A stretch of DNA of 64,000 bases from the NCBI RefSeq assembly GCF_000321225.1, contig NW_004450465.1, forward strand, positions 2,285,463 to 2,349,462, written 5' to 3'. How positions within the stretch are numbered: position 1 is the stretch's first letter; the number at the start of each line of letters is the position of its first letter. The position numbers were made by a program, and so were the translations under genes. The stretch is from Odobenus rosmarus divergens. Taxonomy: Eukaryota > Chordata > Mammalia > Carnivora > Odobenidae. Positions 1 to 64,000 of the stretch are shown here, one piece after another. A model generated the notes under the pieces. That model was not told the DNA's origin. It was given only the letters and a program-made list of their open reading frames with translations, and made no database searches.

Positions 1-157
1 GTTGCTGGAGTGGTGGGGGGTGGGAGGGATGGGGTGGCTGGGTGATAGATATTGGGGAGGGTATGTGCTATAGTGAGTGCTGTGAATTGTGCAAGACTGT
101 TGAATCACAGATGTGTACCTCTGAAGCAAATAATACATTATATGTTGAAAAAAAAAA
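1..157 (+). mobile_element. L1 3' end fragment
   Basis: Carnivore L1 3' UTR tail: a G-rich tract, then wording such as tgaatcacagatgtgtacctctgaa and tacattatatgttg, ending in an A run at 149-157. Truncated by the window start. Confidence 0.7.
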
Positions 158-415
158 AGGAAGAAGATAGCAGGAGGGGAAGAATGAAGGGCAGGAAATC
201 AGAGGGGGAGATGAACCATGAGAGACTATGGACTCTGAAAAACAAACTGAGGGTTCTAGAGGTGAGGAGGTGGGGGGATGGGTTAGCCTGGTGATGGGTA
301 TTAAGGAGGGCACATACTGCATGGAGCCCTGGGTGTTATACGCAAACAATCATGGAACACTACATCAAAAACTAATGATGTAATGTATGGTGATTAACAT
401 AATAAAAAAAACAAA
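158..415 (+). mobile_element. L1 3' end fragment
   Basis: Another carnivore L1 3' tail ending gtatggtgattaacataataaaa with an A-rich end. The same tail occurs at 12792, 37465 (reversed) and 51615 (reversed), so it marks one L1 subfamily. Confidence 0.75.
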
Positions 416-805
416 AAATGAAATCTTGCCATTTGCAATGACATGAGTGGAATTAGAAGGTATTATGCTAAGCAAAATAAGTCAGTCAGACAAAAGCAAT
501 TACCATATGACCTCACTCATGTGGAATTTTAAGAAACAAAACAGGATCATGGGGGAAAGGAGGGGAAAATAAAACAAGATGAAATCAGAGAGGGAGACAA
601 ACTGTAAGAGACTCTTAATCATAGGAAACAAACTGAGGGTTGCTGGAGGAGAGGCTGTGGGGGGTCGGTAACTGAGTGATGGACTTTAAGGAGGGCATGT
701 GATATAATGAGCACTGGGTATTGTATAAGACTGATGAATCTCTGACCTCTACCTCTGAAACTAATACACTATATGTTAATTAATTGAATTTAATTAAAAA
801 AACTT
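416..805 (+). mobile_element. L1 3' UTR fragment
   Basis: L1 3' region with the usual tatgctaagcaaaataagtc and gagggttgctgga wording, ending in ctatatgttaattaattgaa plus an A run. It follows the previous L1 tails head to tail, a common L1 cluster. Confidence 0.75.
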
Positions 806-1252
806 TTTATAAGCAGGATAGAAAATATTTCTGCCATTATAATTGTTGCCTGTAATATTCCTGAACCTTATAAAAAAGTAAACTGATTTTAGGTAATAAA
901 TACTAAGTAATTGGCTTTAGATTTTTGTAATTTTTTCCCCTAAGTTCCTGCTAGATTTCGTATTCTAGTAGTCAGTGTATTTTCAGTGAAATGTAAAAAT
1001 ATTCCCGTTCTCTTTGAGCAGTATTAATTTCTTGAGATCTTATTGTTTGTCACTTGAATCCTGTAGCTGTCATACATCTGGTATAAGCAACATTTGATTT
1101 TTGAAGTGTGTAGACCATCTCTTTATATTTCAAGATGTAATTTTACATTTCTGCATTTAAAACCAGTTTGGCCATAATCTAGATGCATGCTTCTAATTCA
1201 TATACCTGCACATGTGACCTTTGTGAACAGAAATTTGCATGTATAATCTGTG

Positions 1253-1540
1253 TTTACTTGTAACTTTCTGGTAATATACTGCTTATATCTATGGATTCAG
1301 GTGTCTGAAGTGAATACCAATAAAAAGAAACCTAGGCCATGTTCATTGGTTATACATGTTTGGAATGTTAACCAAAAAAAAAAAAAAGTAAACTGATTTA
1401 CTTGTAACTTTCTGGTAATATACTGCTTATATCTGTGGATTCAAGTTTCTGAAGTGAATACCAATAAAAAGAAACCTAGGCCATGTTCATTGGTTATACA
1501 TGTTTGGAATGTTAACCAAAAAAAAAAAAAAAAAACTGAT
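1253..1540. repeat. 144-bp tandem duplication
   Basis: The block starting tttacttgtaactttctgg at 1253 recurs at 1397 with very few differences. Each copy ends in an A run and aaactgattt. An 18-bp relative of the junction (aaaaagtaaactgatttt) also lies upstream at about 872. Confidence 0.85.
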
Positions 1541-1543
1541 TTT

Positions 1544-1750
1544 GGTTTTTTTTTTTTTTTTTAGATTTTATTTATTTGAGAGAGAGCTAGAGAGAGAGAG
1601 AGCACAAGCAGCAGGGAGGGTAGAGAGAGGGAGGGAGAAGCACACTCCCCGCTTTGCAAGGAGCCTGATGAGGGACTCCGTCCCAGGACCCTGGGATTAT
1701 GACCTGAGCCAAAGGCAGATGCTTAACCGACTGAGGCACCCAGGTGCCCC
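1544..1750 (-). mobile_element. Can-SINE, antisense
   Basis: The T-rich tail comes first and the tRNA-like head last (cacccaggtgcccc). Flanked by the target-site duplication aaactgatttt at 1533-1543 and 1751-1761. Sits 53 nt before the exon 1 acceptor. Confidence 0.92.
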
Positions 1751-1803
1751 AAACTGATTTTTTTCAAATGGTCACTTTTCTCTGTCTCCTTATTTCCCTA
1801 TAG

Positions 1804-62845
<61,042 letters not shown>

Positions 62846-63190
62846 GACCCGAGAATCATTCTGTTGCCAAAGGCCGGCACTTCAGTGACAGTAGTTCTGA
62901 AAGATTGGTGTGTTTGAAAGAGAGAAGCAGTGAAGGAAGCAATGTGAATATACACCTGCAGCCATATTATTACCCAGCTTAGCCATTTCAAGAGGGAAAA
63001 TAAACACTTCTCAATAATTTTGCCTTCATGGGTAAAGGGTTGTTTAACTATAGATCTGTTATATGCTTTGGCATTTCATCTGTCTTTAGACACAATTTTT
63101 TAAATGATGAAAAAATGAAAAGTACCTTTCAAGTCAAGTTTACATAATATTTATTTAAGTTACTTTCAATAAAAATCTTCTGTTCTGTCT
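62846..63190 (+). other. CPLANE1: 3' untranslated region
   Basis: Non-coding sequence after the stop, ending near the first good poly(A) signals. AATAAA occurs at 62999-63004 and 63168-63173, and the second is followed by a T/GT-rich stretch suited to cleavage. AATAAA at 63442 and 63532 could mark a longer form. Confidence 0.6.
63168..63173 (+). terminator. Likely poly(A) signal
   Basis: AATAAA about 320 bases after the stop codon, followed within 10-30 bases by ttctgttctgtctcc, a U-rich downstream element. An earlier AATAAA at 62999-63004 is the alternative; its downstream tract is less convincing. Confidence 0.55.
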
Positions 63191-63860
63191 CCTTCTTTAC
63201 TACCCCCTGAGTTTTGAGAAACAACCTTATGTGGATAAACCTGATGGAAAAATTGAGGAGAAGAAAGTCACAGTCTCACCCTGAGATTCGATAATGAACT
63301 CCATTTTAGAACACAGCCTAAAATTCACCTGGGCCGGCCTGGCCCCTGAGTGAAAAGAAACCAACCACCTTCCACTTCTCCTGTACTCTGCAGCCTGCGA
63401 AGCCTTGGAGAAAGAACCAGGGAAGAACGCTTTGAATGGGAAATAAATAGGACTCCTGACTCCAGAAGCCTCATGTTAACTTTTTAAAGACCATGGTGCG
63501 GAAACCTGGGTAGTTTCTAGTGTTGCCCCCAAATAAATAATGTCATCATTTTGGAGATAATTTTAATGAGAAGAAACTAAAAACCTTCACTCATTTGTCA
63601 ATTTTTAGTGTAGTATCAAAGAATACTATTGTCTGAAAAAGCTATTAAATATGCCTCCTTTTCCAACTACATACCTGTGTGGGGCCAGATTGTTTTCATG
63701 TCCTTCAGCCAGAACAACATCCTGCAACAGGCTGAGTGCAGAAGCACTATGAGAATTCCGCCATTCAAGAGATTTGTAAGACTATAGAACAGTGCCACTC
63801 TTCTAACTTTTGTTTTGGAAAATAGTTACTTTTGTAAATATGTGTTATAAACATTGAATG
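63191..63860. other. Downstream region, possible long 3' UTR
   Basis: No repeat or ORF recognised. AATAAA at 63442-63447 and 63532-63537 could end a longer transcript. The remainder is plain intergenic-looking sequence up to the SINE at 63861. Confidence 0.35.
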
Positions 63861-64000
63861 GGAGGTGCCTGGGTGGCTCAGTTGGTTAAGTGTCCAACTC
63901 TTGATTTTGACTCACTCAGGTCATGATCTTAGGGTCATGAGATCGAGCCCCATGTTGGACTCCACAGCTGGGCATGGAGTCTGCTTAAGATTCTCCCTCT
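63861..64000 (+). mobile_element. Can-SINE, sense, cut by window end
   Basis: Head ggaggtgcctgggtggctca and the first part of the body; the tail lies beyond the window. Confidence 0.9.

Overview
The window is nuclear DNA from a carnivoran mammal, most likely an arctoid (bear, seal or mustelid group) and not a dog or cat. About fifty tRNA-derived carnivore SINEs (Can-SINE/SINEC type) are scattered through it. Their head reads like 'gggcgcctgggtggctcag' and their body like 'ctccctgctcagcggggag', unlike the dog-specific SINEC_Cf head or the felid consensus as I remember them. Carnivore-type L1 3' tails and older mammalian repeats (L2, MIR, MER5, MER20, LTR remnants) fill much of the rest.

The only gene I can support is the 3' part of one large, intron-rich gene on the + strand. 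I assembled 26 consecutive coding exons from 1804 to the stop codon at 62843-62845. Every splice phase joins without a break and gives 1,328 C-terminal residues. From remembered sequence character, total size and the C-terminal end I call it CPLANE1 (C5orf42/JBTS17), a ciliogenesis and planar-polarity effector linked to Joubert syndrome in humans. No search could be run. The 5' part of the gene lies upstream of base 1. Residue numbers below count from the first complete codon in the window.

Layout: 1-800 holds L1 3' ends. 1804-2687 holds three exons, including a 24-nt micro-exon. 6205-14640 holds exons 4-9, including the 771-nt Ser/Pro-rich exon 6 and a GC-AG intron. 14.6-19.2 kb is an intron crowded with antisense SINEs. 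19.2-24.6 kb holds exons 10-14. 24.6-43.3 kb holds exons 15-19, separated by large LINE-rich introns and one 50-N assembly gap. 43.3-52.0 kb is an intron containing a long antisense L1 with nested SINEs. 52.0-62.8 kb holds the last seven exons, with poly(A) signals downstream. A partial SINE runs off the right edge.

I found no CRISPR array, operon, rRNA or functional tRNA gene, and no sign of a second protein-coding gene. The most useful observations are retrotransposition footprints with clear target-site duplications (including a 38-bp L1 remnant), nested SINE ladders, a probably false assembly gap, two local tandem duplications, and several splice-site choices that affect the protein.
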